This document shows, piece after piece, positions 63,881-64,000 of a stretch of DNA of 64,000 bases. The stretch's first letter is position 1, and each line of letters starts with the position of its first letter. The notes under the pieces are model-generated. The model was not told the origin of the DNA. It saw only the letters and a list, made by a program, of their open reading frames with translations, and did no database searches. Origin of the DNA: Palsa-506 sp963836355 (GTDB lineage: Bacteria; Actinomycetota; Actinomycetes; Streptosporangiales; Streptosporangiaceae). The position numbers and the translations under genes are program-made. Where the stretch lies: assembly GCA_963836355.1 (NCBI GenBank), contig CAWIJO010000001.1, forward strand, positions 62,001 through 126,000, in the 5' to 3' direction.

Positions 63881-64000
63881 ATGAAGCTGAACGCGATCTT
63901 CGCCAAGGATGTGCAGCGCCCGATCGAGGGCGTAATCAAGGCTGACGACACCGCACACTTGGGCACCGAGGTCGATGAGTACGTCCTGACGAACGAGGTC
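63881..64000 (+). CDS. brxC: BrxC-type BREX ATPase, 5' end only
   Basis: The first 40 residues, MKLNAIFAKDVQRPIEGVIK and ADDTAHLGTEVDEYVLTNEV, match the start of the large BrxC ATPase (the KxIEGVIKAD lead). The gene runs out of the window. GGAGG near 63867 and the tight spacing after brxB place it in the same operon. pglX, pglZ and brxL would be expected downstream. Confidence 0.88.
   Translation, partial: MKLNAIFAKDVQRPIEGVIKADDTAHLGTEVDEYVLTNEV

Noticed and set aside
1..64000. CRISPR array or rRNA genes
   Set aside because: I found no regularly spaced repeats of CRISPR size and no rRNA-like sequence.

Overview
This 64 kb window is high-GC DNA from an actinomycete, probably a Streptomyces- or Streptosporangiales-like genome. 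The signs are strong third-position GC, frequent GTG/TTG starts, SAV2177-type methyltransferase, DUF2637 and DUF4913 proteins, a Prim-Pol replication protein and an AICE-like gene order. The exact genus cannot be read from the sequence. Nearly the whole window is accessory DNA: mobile elements, decaying conjugative modules, toxin-antitoxin pairs and defence genes.

Layout. 0-15 kb is a transport/stress segment with many relics. It holds an intact IS1182-type element, an ABC-2 exporter (ATPase frameshifted), fragments of IS630, IS256, a P-type ATPase, an isoprenylcysteine-methyltransferase-like protein and an MDR dehydrogenase, then an intact DMT transporter, a P1B-type metal ATPase with a C-terminal hemerythrin-like domain, an MDR oxidoreductase, a MerR-DUF433/DUF5615 toxin-antitoxin pair and a short CDF transporter. 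15.6-23 kb holds two almost identical IS110-family elements in the same orientation around an arylsulfatase. Each has a tRNA-Ala 3'-end fragment and 11-bp-period repeats at its left side, and a 320-base non-coding leader that is the expected place for a bridge RNA.

23.5-27 kb is a mix of hypothetical genes and fragments with some AT-rich DNA. 27-34 kb (minus strand) is a decayed conflict/signalling cluster: HTH-TPR regulator, TIR protein, NLR-like P-loop protein, membrane-anchored protein. The TIR C-terminus and the P-loop protein N-terminus share a short G-rich motif, as in amyloid-type effector-NLR pairs. An IS4-like element with 12-bp flanking repeats splits the P-loop gene.

34.7-46 kb (minus strand) is an AICE/conjugative-plasmid-like operon: membrane protein, Zn-ribbon protein, DUF2637, VirD4/TraD-type coupling protein, DUF4913, Prim-Pol, HTH, small proteins, DUF2958, excisionase. 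The coupling-protein gene is split by a 3.8 kb intact insertion that encodes a complete tyrosine recombinase, a small HTH protein and a multi-zinc-ribbon protein ending in a catalytically degenerate recombinase-like domain. Removing it rejoins the coupling gene in frame. I consider this the best candidate for an undescribed mobile system. 46-50 kb holds regulator, Nudix, HD and methyltransferase genes that often accompany such elements.

50-57 kb has a MazF-like toxin, a hypothetical protein, a LuxR-type ATPase regulator and an NB-ARC/TPR relic split by a second IS1182-type element with a CTAG target duplication. 57.2-62 kb has a full-length MobF relaxase-helicase. The last 1.4 kb starts a BREX phage-defence operon (brxA, brxB, start of brxC) that runs off the window.

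A general caution: many genes between 25 and 49 kb carry single-base frameshifts. Some or all could be uncorrected sequencing errors instead of true decay.
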